Positions 1-8,003 of a stretch of DNA of 21,596 nucleotides are shown here, one piece after another (position 1 is the first letter of the stretch; each line of letters begins with the position of its first letter). The translations under genes were made by a program, and so were the position numbers. Source of the stretch: Paratissierella sp033809995 (GTDB lineage Bacteria > Bacillota > Clostridia > Tissierellales > Tissierellaceae); NCBI GenBank assembly GCA_033809995.1, contig JAPXKQ010000040.1, forward strand, positions 1-21,596. The letters are read 5' to 3'. The notes beneath the pieces are model-generated. The model worked only from the letters and a program-made list of their open reading frames with translations, ran no database searches and had not been told where the DNA came from.

Positions 1-127
1 GTAGCGGTAACAGGCTCTGAACTAGTAGGACCAGTTAAACTAGACTATCTATTAAATAATTTAAAACATTATCTAGGATTACAAGGCTTAAGATGGGATC
101 AAATCTTGGAAACACATTTAATGGAGT
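1..127 (+). repeat. Left direct repeat (ftcD 3' end), identical to 15590-15716
   Basis: By direct comparison, 127 of 127 bases match the second copy in the same orientation with an offset of 15589. The true left boundary lies outside the window, so the repeat is at least 127 bp long. Identity stops one base into the stop codon, although both copies are then followed by a short CACAAT/GAACA-type filler and a TCATTC-GA repeat element in the same order. Confidence 0.95.
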
Positions 128-129
128 GA
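1..129 (+). CDS. ftcD: Glutamate/glycine formiminotransferase, 3' end only (first copy)
   Basis: These are the last 42 codons plus TGA stop of a formiminotransferase cut by the window edge; the reading frame starts at base 1. Bases 1-127 are identical, base for base, to 15590-15716 of the complete ftcD at 14792, including all third codon positions; the two copies differ first inside the stop codon (TGA here, TAG there). The encoded tail (VAVTGSELVGPVKLDYLL and onward to THLME) is therefore the same. The full function cannot be judged from this piece, but the match to the second copy makes a paralogous or duplicated ftcD very likely. It is followed by a terminator at 241, so it ends its own transcript and is not part of the sigma-54 operon downstream. 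Confidence 0.85.
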   Translation, partial: VAVTGSELVGPVKLDYLLNNLKHYLGLQGLRWDQILETHLME

Positions 130-132
130 TAT

Positions 133-231
133 ACAATTCACAATTCACAAATCACAATGCACAATCTAAAAAGAATTAAAAATAAAAATATAGTTAATTT
201 TTCATTCTGACTGAAATGGTGGAATCTCTGA
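133..231. repeat. Intergenic filler: CACAAT-type tandem units (133-165) and a TCATTC...GGAATCTC repeat relic (202-231)
   Basis: Positions 133-165 are degenerate tandem copies of a CACAAT/CACAATTC unit. Positions 202-231 read TCATTCTGACTGAAATGG then TGGAATCTCTG, and match the element at 15781-15810 (TCATTCCGACCAAAGTGGAG then GAATCTC). The latter resembles widespread bacterial intergenic repeats of the TCATTCTGAG...GAATCTC kind. No coding potential is seen between 130 and 380. Confidence 0.6.
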
Positions 232-240
232 TTCTTAAAA

Positions 241-275
241 AATCTTCTTATAAAAAATTATAAGAAGATTTTTTT
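241..275 (+). terminator. Rho-independent terminator after first ftcD copy
   Basis: A perfect 13-bp stem (241-253 with 258-270), loop AAAA, is followed by five further T residues (271-275). It separates the upstream ftcD transcript from the two-component system. Confidence 0.9.
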
Positions 276-276
276 A

Positions 277-285
277 TGCTATAAT
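277..285 (+). promoter_or_regulatory. Putative extended -10 promoter for the two-component system
   Basis: TGCTATAAT at 277-285 is a consensus -10 hexamer (TATAAT) with an upstream TG, directly after the terminator. The -35 is weak (TTATAA at 258-263, inside the hairpin), as is usual for extended -10 promoters. It lies about 95 bp upstream of the kinase start. This is a sequence match only. Confidence 0.5.
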
Positions 286-380
286 AAACTCAATGGTCCT
301 TTAATGATATGTAGTGATAAAAGCATACATTGATACCCTTAAGAGAATTTAAAATACCACCAAAAAAAGGAGGTAATATT

Positions 381-2372
381 ATGAACAAGAGCAAAACAAT
401 TAACTTAATAGTTTGTGTATTAGTATTATCTTTTTTAATTTTTAACCATTTTAATTCGTATGGTGAAGGAACAGAAACTTTACAAATAGCAGGTGATAAA
501 AATTTTCCACCTTATGAATTTGTTGATGAAGATGGTGAATATAAAGGGTTTAATGTAGATCTTATGAGAGCAATAGCTTTAGAGTTAAAGAAGGATATAA
601 AGTTTTATCCAATGGATTGGTTGGCTGCTCATGCCGCATTAATTAACGGGAAGGTAGATTTGATACAGGGGATGAACTTTAATAAACAAAGGAAAGAAAT
701 TTATGATTTTTCTACTCCATACATATTAAATGCATCTGTTGTTTTTACCAGAAAAGATGATGTTAGTACTCATAGCCTGAATGATTTAAAAGGTAAAATA
801 GTAGCTGTTCAAAGGAGTGATTTCACTGCATATATATTAGCTGAACAGGGAGAAATAGAAGTAAAGTTTGTTTCAGAACTAATAACTGGTTTTAACTATT
901 TGATACAAGGAAAGGTTGATGCTGTTTTTAGTAATAAGTTAACTGGAATCTATGTAATTAATAATAGTAACCTAAATAATATGGTAAAGATTGTTGGCGA
1001 TGAGATAAATCAAATGGATTATGGTGTGGCTGTAAAAAAAGGAAATGATGAATTGCTATCACAAATAAATGAAGCACTTTCAAATTTAAAGAAGAAGGGT
1101 ACTTATAGTAAAATCTATGAAAAATGGTTTGGTACATATGAAGACAAAGGTAAGTGGCAGAAGGAAATAATTTATATTATACTTTCCATTACGTTACTTT
1201 CTTTTATCTTTTCTTATGTAAATTATAGGTGGAATAAGGAACTTAAGAAAGAAGTTGATAAGAGGACTACAGACCTGAGTTTAGCCAATATGGAATTAAC
1301 CAAAAGTAAAAATTTAATTATTGAAAGTAACAAATTCAAAGAACAGATTATAGACAGTTTAAGCATTGGATTGATAACTTTTGATAGCAGAGGATATATT
1401 ACTGCATTTAATAAAAGTGCATTGCAGATTTTTTCAATGAATAGAGAAGATGTTTTAGGACGTACACTTGATGAACTCAATTTGGATAAGTTTTTTAATA
1501 TAAGTTTAATATATGATTGTATTAAATATGGTAAAAGTAATATAGTAGAGGAGACCAGATTTGTTATTGATGGAGAAGAGTATTTTTATAACTACATAAT
1601 ATCTCCGTTAATAACCATTGAAGAAAAAATGAATGGTGGAGTAATGACTTTTAGAAACTTTACAGATGAGAAAAACATGAGAAATGAGCTTCAACACCAG
1701 AGCAAAATGCAGTCATTAGGAAGATTAGTAGCAGGTATTGTTCATGAAATTAGGAATCCCCTAACATCTATAAAGACGTATATAGATCTTTTACCTGAAA
1801 AATATGATAATGTAAAGTTCAGAGAAAAAATAACCAGGCAGGTACCTATGGAAATTGATAGGCTCAATGTATTATTGAAAGAGCTATTAGACTATTCTAA
1901 ACCATCTAGTAATATAGTTGAAGAATTTTCCTTAAACAAATTAGCATATGAAACCATTGATTTGGTAAAGACCTCCTATGAAAATAAACATATTAACATT
2001 ACGGTAAATAGTACATGCGATATTATTATTAAAAATGAAATGAATAAAATGAGGCAGGTTTTAATTAATATTCTGTTAAATAGTTTTGAAGCTATTAATA
2101 ATGATGGGCACATTGATATATATATATCAAAAGATTGTGAATATGTATATATGGAGATTAAGGATGATGGTGTAGGAGTTGATGAAAAATCCATAGATAA
2201 GATTTTTGAACCCTTTTATACTACGAAGCAAAATGGGACAGGTCTTGGATTAGCATTATGTTATCAGTATATAAATGAAATGCAGGGAAGTATTAAGGTG
2301 TCAAGTAACGATAATGGGACAATTGTATATATTTCAATTAGATTAATAGGAGATGAGGGATTTGATGATTAA
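381..2372 (+). CDS. Membrane sensor histidine kinase with extracellular solute-binding domain (SBP_bac_3-PAS-HisKA-HATPase_c)
   Basis: The product has 663 residues. The start at 381 is chosen because AAAAGGAGGTAA precedes it; the longer frame from 330 has no ribosome site. An N-terminal signal/anchor (about 5-25) is followed by a family-3 solute-binding domain outside the cell (about 33-250, DKNFPPYEF and YDFSTPY signatures), a second membrane helix (about 263-281), a coiled linker, a PAS domain (about 322-430), a dimerisation box with the phospho-acceptor in VHEIRNP (H455), and an ATPase domain with N567, DDGVGVD (595-601), FEPFYTTK and GTGLGLAL. The family reads ligand binding into phosphorylation of a partner. 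Its stop overlaps the NtrC-type regulator by 8 bases, so the two are co-translated. The likely signal is the small solute used by the adjoining microcompartment operon; the identity is unknown. Confidence 0.92.
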   Translation: MNKSKTINLIVCVLVLSFLIFNHFNSYGEGTETLQIAGDKNFPPYEFVDEDGEYKGFNVDLMRAIALELKKDIKFYPMDWLAAHAALINGKVDLIQGMNFNKQRKEIYDFSTPYILNASVVFTRKDDVSTHSLNDLKGKIVAVQRSDFTAYILAEQGEIEVKFVSELITGFNYLIQGKVDAVFSNKLTGIYVINNSNLNNMVKIVGDEINQMDYGVAVKKGNDELLSQINEALSNLKKKGTYSKIYEKWFGTYEDKGKWQKEIIYIILSITLLSFIFSYVNYRWNKELKKEVDKRTTDLSLANMELTKSKNLIIESNKFKEQIIDSLSIGLITFDSRGYITAFNKSALQIFSMNREDVLGRTLDELNLDKFFNISLIYDCIKYGKSNIVEETRFVIDGEEYFYNYIISPLITIEEKMNGGVMTFRNFTDEKNMRNELQHQSKMQSLGRLVAGIVHEIRNPLTSIKTYIDLLPEKYDNVKFREKITRQVPMEIDRLNVLLKELLDYSKPSSNIVEEFSLNKLAYETIDLVKTSYENKHINITVNSTCDIIIKNEMNKMRQVLINILLNSFEAINNDGHIDIYISKDCEYVYMEIKDDGVGVDEKSIDKIFEPFYTTKQNGTGLGLALCYQYINEMQGSIKVSSNDNGTIVYISIRLIGDEGFDD

Positions 2373-3717
2373 GATATTAGTTATTGATGATGAAGTATCA
2401 ATATGCGATTCTTTAGAATTTGCATTGGAGGATCATTATAATGTTTTAACAACCCAATTGCCTAGTGAAGGAATTGAGATTATTAAAAATGAGGATATTG
2501 ATGTTGTCTTATTAGATTTAAAGATTGGTAATATTAATGGATTAGATGTTTTAAGGGAGATTAAATTTCTAAATGAAAATATTCAGGTTATTGTTATGAC
2601 TGCATATGCCAGTATAGAATCTACAGTAGAAGCAATGAAAATTGGTGCAATACACTACTTAACCAAACCAATCAATATTGAAGAACTATTCATTTTTATT
2701 GAAAAAGCAATGGAATTTAGGATAATCAATGGTTCTTTAAAAAATTTAAGAAATATTGTATATGAAGACTATTCAACGAAGGGTGTTATTGGAAGATCTA
2801 AAGCTTTTAAAAAAGTATTGGATAGAGTTGAGAAAATTAAAGATATCAACTCGACTGTACTAATAACAGGTGAAAGTGGAACTGGCAAAGATGTTATAGC
2901 AAAATTAATTCATTTTCAAGGGGCGAGAAAAAATGAAAGATTAGAGGTTGTAAATTGTGCAGCTATACCTAGTAACCTTTTAGAAAGTGAACTTTTTGGA
3001 TACGAAAAGGGAGCATTTACTGGTGCAGATAAAAAGAAACTTGGAAAGCTTGAATTGGCACATAGAGGGACCCTTTTTTTAGATGAAATAGCGGAGCTAG
3101 ATTTAAATCTGCAGGCGAAAATTTTAAGGGTAGTAGAAGATATGGAAATCACTCCATTAGGCAGTGAAACATCAAAAAAGGTTGATGTAAGAGTAATAGT
3201 TGCAACTAATAAGGACTTGATAGAAGAAGTAGAAAATAATAAGTTCAGAGAAGATTTATTCTATAGATTAAATGTAATAAATATCAGACTTCCAAGTTTG
3301 AGAGAGCGTAAAGAAGATATAGTGCCTTTGATTAAATTTTTTCTTGATAAATATAATGCAAAATTCAATAAAAAAATAAAAGGATTTTCAATTGAAGCCA
3401 TCAGATTATTAGAAAAGTATGAATATCCTGGTAATATCAGGGAACTTGAAAACATAATTGAAAGAGCAGTGGCATTAACAGATAATTCAGTTATTGGAGT
3501 TGAGGATTTACCTGAAAGATTACTTCAATGGAGATTTAAAGCTAGTACTGATGCAGGTGAATTAAATATTAAGATAGGTATGAATATAAAAGAAATTGAA
3601 AGAGAAGTAATTTTAAAAACATTAGAGTATTTTGAAGGCAATAGAAAATTAACAGCACAATGTTTAGGAATCAGTGACAGGAATCTTCAATACAAACTGA
3701 AAGAGTATAATGTTTAA
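2365..3717 (+). CDS. NtrC-class sigma-54-dependent response regulator (REC-AAA+-Fis HTH)
   Basis: The product has 450 residues. The start at 2365 (MIKILVIDDE) is preferred over 2353 because GAGG at 2354-2359 is correctly spaced. The receiver domain covers 1-120 with D8, D9, phospho-acceptor D51, T79 and K101. The AAA+ domain follows (about 142-370): Walker A GESGTGKD (169-176), GAFTGA sigma-54 contact loop (216-221), Walker B LFLDEIAEL (237-245), and FREDLFYRLNV with arginine-finger context. A C-terminal Fis-type helix-turn-helix (about 411-450) ends in LGISDRNLQYKLKEY. Such activators bind upstream enhancer DNA and drive open-complex formation by RNA polymerase with sigma-54. The only perfect sigma-54 promoter noticed in the window lies 91 bp past its stop, in front of the transporter/BMC operon, so that operon is its evident target. 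The partner kinase is immediately upstream. Confidence 0.95.
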   Translation: MIKILVIDDEVSICDSLEFALEDHYNVLTTQLPSEGIEIIKNEDIDVVLLDLKIGNINGLDVLREIKFLNENIQVIVMTAYASIESTVEAMKIGAIHYLTKPINIEELFIFIEKAMEFRIINGSLKNLRNIVYEDYSTKGVIGRSKAFKKVLDRVEKIKDINSTVLITGESGTGKDVIAKLIHFQGARKNERLEVVNCAAIPSNLLESELFGYEKGAFTGADKKKLGKLELAHRGTLFLDEIAELDLNLQAKILRVVEDMEITPLGSETSKKVDVRVIVATNKDLIEEVENNKFREDLFYRLNVINIRLPSLRERKEDIVPLIKFFLDKYNAKFNKKIKGFSIEAIRLLEKYEYPGNIRELENIIERAVALTDNSVIGVEDLPERLLQWRFKASTDAGELNIKIGMNIKEIEREVILKTLEYFEGNRKLTAQCLGISDRNLQYKLKEYNV

Positions 3718-3762
3718 AATAACTGCAATATTTGCATCAACGCAAATATTGCAGTTATTTTT
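3716..3762 (+). terminator. 20-bp perfect inverted repeat after the regulator: terminator, possibly also activator binding site
   Basis: A stem of 20 bp (3716-3735 with 3742-3761) around a 6-base loop overlaps the stop codon of the regulator and ends in TTATTTTT, fitting a Rho-independent terminator. The arms contain ACTGCAATATTTGC and its mirror. Its centre is about 95 bp upstream of the predicted sigma-54 transcription start, a usual enhancer distance, so a second role as the activator's operator is possible. Confidence 0.75.
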
Positions 3763-3807
3763 AAAAAATGAACGGTGAAATTTACTAAGTTAAGCAGTCT
3801 TATAATA

Positions 3808-3823
3808 TGGCACAGTAATTGCA
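3808..3823 (+). promoter_or_regulatory. Sigma-54 (RpoN) promoter of the transporter/microcompartment operon
   Basis: TGGCAC-N5-TTGCA at 3808-3823 (TGGCACAGTAATTGCA) matches the -24/-12 consensus at every conserved base, including the exact GG-to-GC spacing. It lies 37 bp before the dctP start and directly downstream of a gene encoding a sigma-54 activator. Transcription is expected to begin near 3834. Confidence 0.9.
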
Positions 3824-3859
3824 ATATAAAATATTAATTATTATATGAGGAGGGCTAAT

Positions 3860-4945
3860 ATGAAAACGATATCAAGGAAGAGAATCTCACTAATTTTAGT
3901 AGCAATTATGTTATTTACAGTTTTAGCTGGGTGTCAAAGAATGTCAAAACCAGAACCAAGTGCAACTCCAAGCAGTACTCCAAGCGGCAATGATTTAGGT
4001 TCTACAGGTGAAAATAAGAAATACGTTGTAAAGTTCGCACATGACTATACAACAAATTCACCATATCATGAAGCAGCATTAGAATTTAAGAAAATTCTTG
4101 AAGAAAAGACTAACGGTAGAATGGAAGTAGAAATTTATCCAGCTCAACAATTGGGTAGTGCAAGGGAAATGATTGAAGGTATGCAAATGGGAACAATAGA
4201 AATGGTCTGGACACCTACTGCAAAGTTTGCAGGTTTTGATCAAAAGCTAACTCTATTGGATTTACCATACTTATTCCCTAATGAAGATATTATGTGGGAA
4301 GCTCTAGAAGGAGAAATAGGAGAAGAACTCATAAAAGGTCTTGAAAAAATTGGACTTAAAGGAATTTCATTTAATGCAGAAGGATATAAGCAATTTACAG
4401 CAGATAAACCTATAAAGTCAATGGCTGATTTTAATGGAATGAAGATTAGAACTATGGAAGCACCAGTTATTATGGATATGTACAAACTATGGGGTGCAAA
4501 TCCAGTTCCTATAGATTTTGCTGAAGTATATAATTCCCTACAACAAAAGGTAGTAGATGGACAGGAGAATCCAATTATATCAAATCATGATATGAAATTC
4601 TATGAAGTTCAAAAGTGGATAACCGATGCTGAGCATGCGTACTTAACATATTTTTTAAGTGCTAGTAACAAGTGGTTTACTAGTTTACCAGAAGATCTTC
4701 AAACAGCAGTTGTTGAGTCGGGTAAAGAAATGGCTCAAATTCATAAGGAAATGGTGAACAATGCCAACGCGGGATATATGAAGGATATGCTTGAAGCAGG
4801 TACTCAACATCATATTATGTCAGAAGAAGCAAGAGCAGAATTGAAAGATGCTGCAATGCCACTATATGATAAATACAGAGATTTAATAGGTGGAGAATTG
4901 ATAGACAAAGCCCTAAAGTTTGGACAAGATAGAATTAATAAATAA
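3860..4945 (+). CDS. dctP: TRAP transporter substrate-binding lipoprotein (DctP family)
   Basis: The product has 361 residues. The start at 3860 follows GAGGAGGG; the frame from 3845 would include that ribosome site. The signal peptide ends in a lipobox LAGC, with C25 as the lipidated residue, followed by a Pro/Ser/Thr spacer and the DctP fold. KIRTME contains the conserved arginine (R197) that in this family salt-bridges a ligand carboxylate, and the downstream IDFAEVYNSLQQKVVDGQENP-like segment (about 218-238) is the family signature. It therefore probably captures a small organic acid outside the membrane and passes it to the DctQ/DctM pair encoded next. It is the first gene of the sigma-54 operon. 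The exact ligand cannot be read from sequence. Confidence 0.93.
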   Translation: MKTISRKRISLILVAIMLFTVLAGCQRMSKPEPSATPSSTPSGNDLGSTGENKKYVVKFAHDYTTNSPYHEAALEFKKILEEKTNGRMEVEIYPAQQLGSAREMIEGMQMGTIEMVWTPTAKFAGFDQKLTLLDLPYLFPNEDIMWEALEGEIGEELIKGLEKIGLKGISFNAEGYKQFTADKPIKSMADFNGMKIRTMEAPVIMDMYKLWGANPVPIDFAEVYNSLQQKVVDGQENPIISNHDMKFYEVQKWITDAEHAYLTYFLSASNKWFTSLPEDLQTAVVESGKEMAQIHKEMVNNANAGYMKDMLEAGTQHHIMSEEARAELKDAAMPLYDKYRDLIGGELIDKALKFGQDRINK

Positions 4946-4947
4946 TT

Positions 4948-4972
4948 AGGGGGAAAGTCGTCCATTCCCCCT
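4948..4972 (+). other. Intercistronic hairpin between dctP and dctQ
   Basis: AGGGGGAA (4948-4955) pairs with TTCCCCCT (4965-4972) around a 9-base loop. There is no strong T-run, so it is more likely an mRNA 3'-end stabiliser or a partial attenuator that keeps the binding protein more abundant than the membrane subunits, as is common after transporter binding-protein genes. Confidence 0.6.
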
Positions 4973-4990
4973 TATAATTTGGAGGTGAAA

Positions 4991-5500
4991 ATGATGAAAA
5001 AGCTCACGAAAGCATGGGGCTTTATAGAGGAAAGCCTAACAGGTGTGTTACTATTTTCTGCTACAGTACTTCTATTCGTGAATGTCTTAATGAGATATTT
5101 TTTTAAAAGTTCTACAACTTGGGCAGAGGAAGTTATCAGATATGCTATGATTTGGATTACCTTTATAGGAGGTAGTCTTTGTGCTAGAGATTATCTTCAT
5201 GTTGGAATCAATTTGATTGCAGAAAATTCACCACCAGTGGTTGCTAAAGCATTGAATGCAATTGCTGAATTTTTTAGCGCACTTTTTAGCTTTGTTATAG
5301 CATATTTGAGCTATGAAAACACTAAGCTGGTTTTTGAAACATCACAGCTAAGCCCTGCTCTTAGAATGCCTATGTGGATTGTATACATATCGCTGCCAAT
5401 AGGCTGTACTATAATGGGGTTTAGATTTATATACAACATTTGGAAGACAATTAATGATAAAAATATTAAAGATGATACTCCTGACATCAGGATGTTATAG
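4991..5500 (+). CDS. dctQ: TRAP transporter small membrane subunit (DctQ family)
   Basis: The product is 169 residues when started at 4991; ATG 4994 is almost equally good, both after GGAGGTG at 4981. Four predicted membrane helices are visible (about 13-36, 43-62, 82-106, 124-145), with the family-typical segment FVNVLMRYFF followed by TWAEEVIRY in the first half. DctQ subunits join the large DctM subunit in a sodium-driven secondary transporter fed by a periplasmic or lipid-anchored binding protein. It sits between dctP and dctM, 12 bases before the latter, in the order usual for TRAP operons. Confidence 0.92.
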   Translation: MMKKLTKAWGFIEESLTGVLLFSATVLLFVNVLMRYFFKSSTTWAEEVIRYAMIWITFIGGSLCARDYLHVGINLIAENSPPVVAKALNAIAEFFSALFSFVIAYLSYENTKLVFETSQLSPALRMPMWIVYISLPIGCTIMGFRFIYNIWKTINDKNIKDDTPDIRML

Positions 5501-5512
5501 GGAGGTGGAATT

Positions 5513-6796
5513 ATGTCAGCGTTTTTATTAATTACTTTTTTTATACTTGTTGCTGTTGGAGCACCTGTATTTGTAGCATTAGGTTTTTCTTCATTTTCAA
5601 CGCTGCTGTTTTTTACTGACCTTCCACTAATGGTGGTTGCCCAAAGAATGCTAGGTGGAATTGATAAGTTCTCACTTATGAGTGTTCCTTTTTTTATACT
5701 AGGAGCAAACGTAATGAAAAAAGGTGGAATTGCAGACAGAATTTTGAAATGGTCAGAAGTTATGGTAGGTAGTACTAGGGGTGGACTTGCTTTTACAACC
5801 ATTATTGCCTGTATGTTCTTCGGTGCTGTATCTGGCTCATCGCCTGCTACTGTTATAGCAATAGGAGGATTAATGTATCCAGCTTTAAAGGCAAATAACT
5901 ATGACGGTGGATTCAATATAGGTTTAATCACATCCAGTGGATCGATAGCTTTACTTATACCACCATCAATTAGTGCAATAATTTACGGTTCAGTAACAGG
6001 AGCTTCGGTTGGAGCATTATTTATGGCAGGGCTTGGTGCAGGAATCATTTATTCTATAGCTTATTTAGTCTATGCATATATATATGCGAGAAAAAATAAT
6101 ATAGTGCGAGGTAGAAAAACTACCGTTCAAGAAAAAATGAAAGCAACACTTAGTGCAGCCTGGGCATTGGGTATTCCGATAATCATTATGGGTGGTATTT
6201 ATGGTGGAGTGTTTACTGCAACAGAGGCATCAGGAGTGGCGACTATTTATGCAATCATTGTAAGTATGTTCATATATAGGGAAATGGATTTAAAGGATTT
6301 AATGCAAACTTGTGTTGACTCTGCAAAATCAACAGCACAGCTTATGTTTTTATTGGCAGGTGCATCCGTATTCGGATGGGTACTTACAGTAGCACAGGTT
6401 CCACAAGCATTGACTAATTTAATTATAGGTAAAAATTTTGGGGCAACTACATTCCTTATGATGGTAAATGTTTTATTGTTAATAGCAGGTATGTTTATAG
6501 ATGGATCTTCAGCAATTATCATTACCGCACCGTTACTTTATCCAATTGCAATGCAATTAGGTATTAATCCAATACACTTAGGTGTTATTATGGTAACAAA
6601 TGCTGCAATAGGTATGTTCACACCACCATTCGGATTGAACCTGTTTGTTGCGGGACCTGCAACAGGTGAAAGCATGACCAATATAATGAAGGGTGTAATA
6701 CCATTTGTTATTATCAGTATTATTGCTTTAATAGTTATAACATATTTTCCTGAAATATCATTATTTATACCAAGGCTTATGTATGGAACAGTATAA
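5513..6796 (+). CDS. dctM: TRAP transporter large permease (DctM family)
   Basis: The product has 427 residues, the normal DctM length, and is hydrophobic throughout with about 12 membrane segments. GGGAGGTGG precedes the ATG. Family signatures include VSGSSPATVIAIGG (about 106-119), the MYPALKANNYD segment, SSGSIALLIPPS (about 144-155) and, late in the protein, FTPPFGLNLFV. It forms the transport channel that moves the DctP-bound organic acid together with sodium. It follows dctQ closely and is 19 bases ahead of a second permease gene, so the operon encodes two uptake systems ahead of its catabolic genes. Confidence 0.95.
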   Translation: MSAFLLITFFILVAVGAPVFVALGFSSFSTLLFFTDLPLMVVAQRMLGGIDKFSLMSVPFFILGANVMKKGGIADRILKWSEVMVGSTRGGLAFTTIIACMFFGAVSGSSPATVIAIGGLMYPALKANNYDGGFNIGLITSSGSIALLIPPSISAIIYGSVTGASVGALFMAGLGAGIIYSIAYLVYAYIYARKNNIVRGRKTTVQEKMKATLSAAWALGIPIIIMGGIYGGVFTATEASGVATIYAIIVSMFIYREMDLKDLMQTCVDSAKSTAQLMFLLAGASVFGWVLTVAQVPQALTNLIIGKNFGATTFLMMVNVLLLIAGMFIDGSSAIIITAPLLYPIAMQLGINPIHLGVIMVTNAAIGMFTPPFGLNLFVAGPATGESMTNIMKGVIPFVIISIIALIVITYFPEISLFIPRLMYGTV

Positions 6797-6815
6797 TTGA
6801 AGGAGATTTTATTTT

Positions 6816-7985
6816 GTGAAAAAGTTCACTATTAATAACATAACAGCAGGGTTGGTAGCCTCAATATTTGGGTGTACAGGGTCTGTATTATTAGTCATAA
6901 GTGTTGCAAATAGAATTAATTTGTCTAGAATAGATACCATATCCTGGATATTTTCCATATATTTTTTTGGTGGTTTAATTGGATTGATACTATCGTTAAA
7001 GTATAAGATTCCGATAAGTGGTGCTTATACTATAGCTGGAACAGTATTTCTTTTAGGAAACAATAACATTTACTCAATTGAAGAATTGGCAGGCGCATAT
7101 TTAATATCTGGATGTATAATTCTTTTCGTGGGTTTAAGTGGCCTAAAGGAAAAAATACTAAACATATTGCCAGGTCCAATAGTCCTCGGTATGGTGTCAG
7201 GAGTATTGACTAAGTTTATAATAACACTTATGGATTCAATTATTGAAGAACCAATCATTGTAATATTAGTATTAATAGGATTTTTTGTATTACCTAAGAT
7301 TTTTAAAAGGATTCAGCCTATTATTCCTGCTATTATAATGGGGACAATTGTATCAATAATATTAGATAAAGTCCAGGTTAGTGGAATAGCATTTGATTAT
7401 GTATTGCCAAGGATTCTAATTCCTAAACTAAATATTGATGCCATATTGGGTATTTCAATTCCATTATCAATACTTATTATGGGATCTGAAAATTCTCAAG
7501 CTATAGCAATATTGAGGACTCAGGGATATAATCCGCCAATAAATGCCATGACAATAGCCAGTGGTTTAGGATCTATGGCCACATCTTTATTTGGAGGACA
7601 TTCGGCAAATATTGCAGGTCCAATGACAGCTATATGTTCTTCAGATGAAGCCGGAGATGATATGGAAAATAGATATATTGCATCAGTAATAAATGGAATA
7701 GTGTTTATTACTTTTGGTTTACTAGCATCAAAAGCATTAAGTCTTGTTGCCATAATGCCTAAAGCTTTTATTAGTACTATTGCTACTTTATCAATGTTAG
7801 GTATATTAAAAAAGACATTAAATAACACGTTTAATTCAGATAGATTTAAAATGGGAACTCTATTAAGTTTTCTTATTGCTATGAGTAATATAACCATCTT
7901 TAATATAGGATCACCCATATTAGCCTTAATTGTTGCTAGCTTAGTATCACTTATTATTGAAAAAGAAGATTTCATTAGTAAGTAA
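6816..7985 (+). CDS. BenE-like (benzoate/H+ symporter family) membrane permease
   Basis: The product has 389 residues with about 11-12 membrane segments and starts with GTG after AAGGAG. The opening (NNITAGLVASIFGCTGSVL), the KIPISGAYTIAGTVFL stretch, GPIVLGMVSGVLTKF, and the later FGGHSANIAGPMTAIC segment line up with the arrangement I know from BenE proteins (benzoate:proton symporters), which are distantly related to NCS2 nucleobase permeases. Substrate is uncertain: an aromatic or heterocyclic acid or base would fit. It lies directly between the TRAP genes and the hydrolase/decarboxylase genes. A role in export or exchange of a reaction product is equally possible. Confidence 0.75.
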   Translation: MKKFTINNITAGLVASIFGCTGSVLLVISVANRINLSRIDTISWIFSIYFFGGLIGLILSLKYKIPISGAYTIAGTVFLLGNNNIYSIEELAGAYLISGCIILFVGLSGLKEKILNILPGPIVLGMVSGVLTKFIITLMDSIIEEPIIVILVLIGFFVLPKIFKRIQPIIPAIIMGTIVSIILDKVQVSGIAFDYVLPRILIPKLNIDAILGISIPLSILIMGSENSQAIAILRTQGYNPPINAMTIASGLGSMATSLFGGHSANIAGPMTAICSSDEAGDDMENRYIASVINGIVFITFGLLASKALSLVAIMPKAFISTIATLSMLGILKKTLNNTFNSDRFKMGTLLSFLIAMSNITIFNIGSPILALIVASLVSLIIEKEDFISK

Positions 7986-8003
7986 TTGAAAGGGGGAGGG
8001 TTA

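Noticed and set aside
133..165. CRISPR-like short repeats
   Set aside because: The units are only 6-9 bases, degenerate and without spacers; this is simple tandem filler.
381..1130. Stand-alone amino-acid ABC transporter binding protein
   Set aside because: The solute-binding domain is continuous in frame with a membrane helix, PAS and histidine kinase domains, so it is a sensor input and not a transporter component.
5311..5802. Minus-strand frame of 163 codons across the dctQ/dctM junction
   Set aside because: It covers two well-supported genes on the other strand and has low-complexity, shadow-like composition.
7520..7975. Long minus-strand open frame (151 codons) opposite the BenE-like permease
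   Set aside because: It is the antisense shadow of a clearly coding membrane-protein gene; no ribosome site or promoter was seen.
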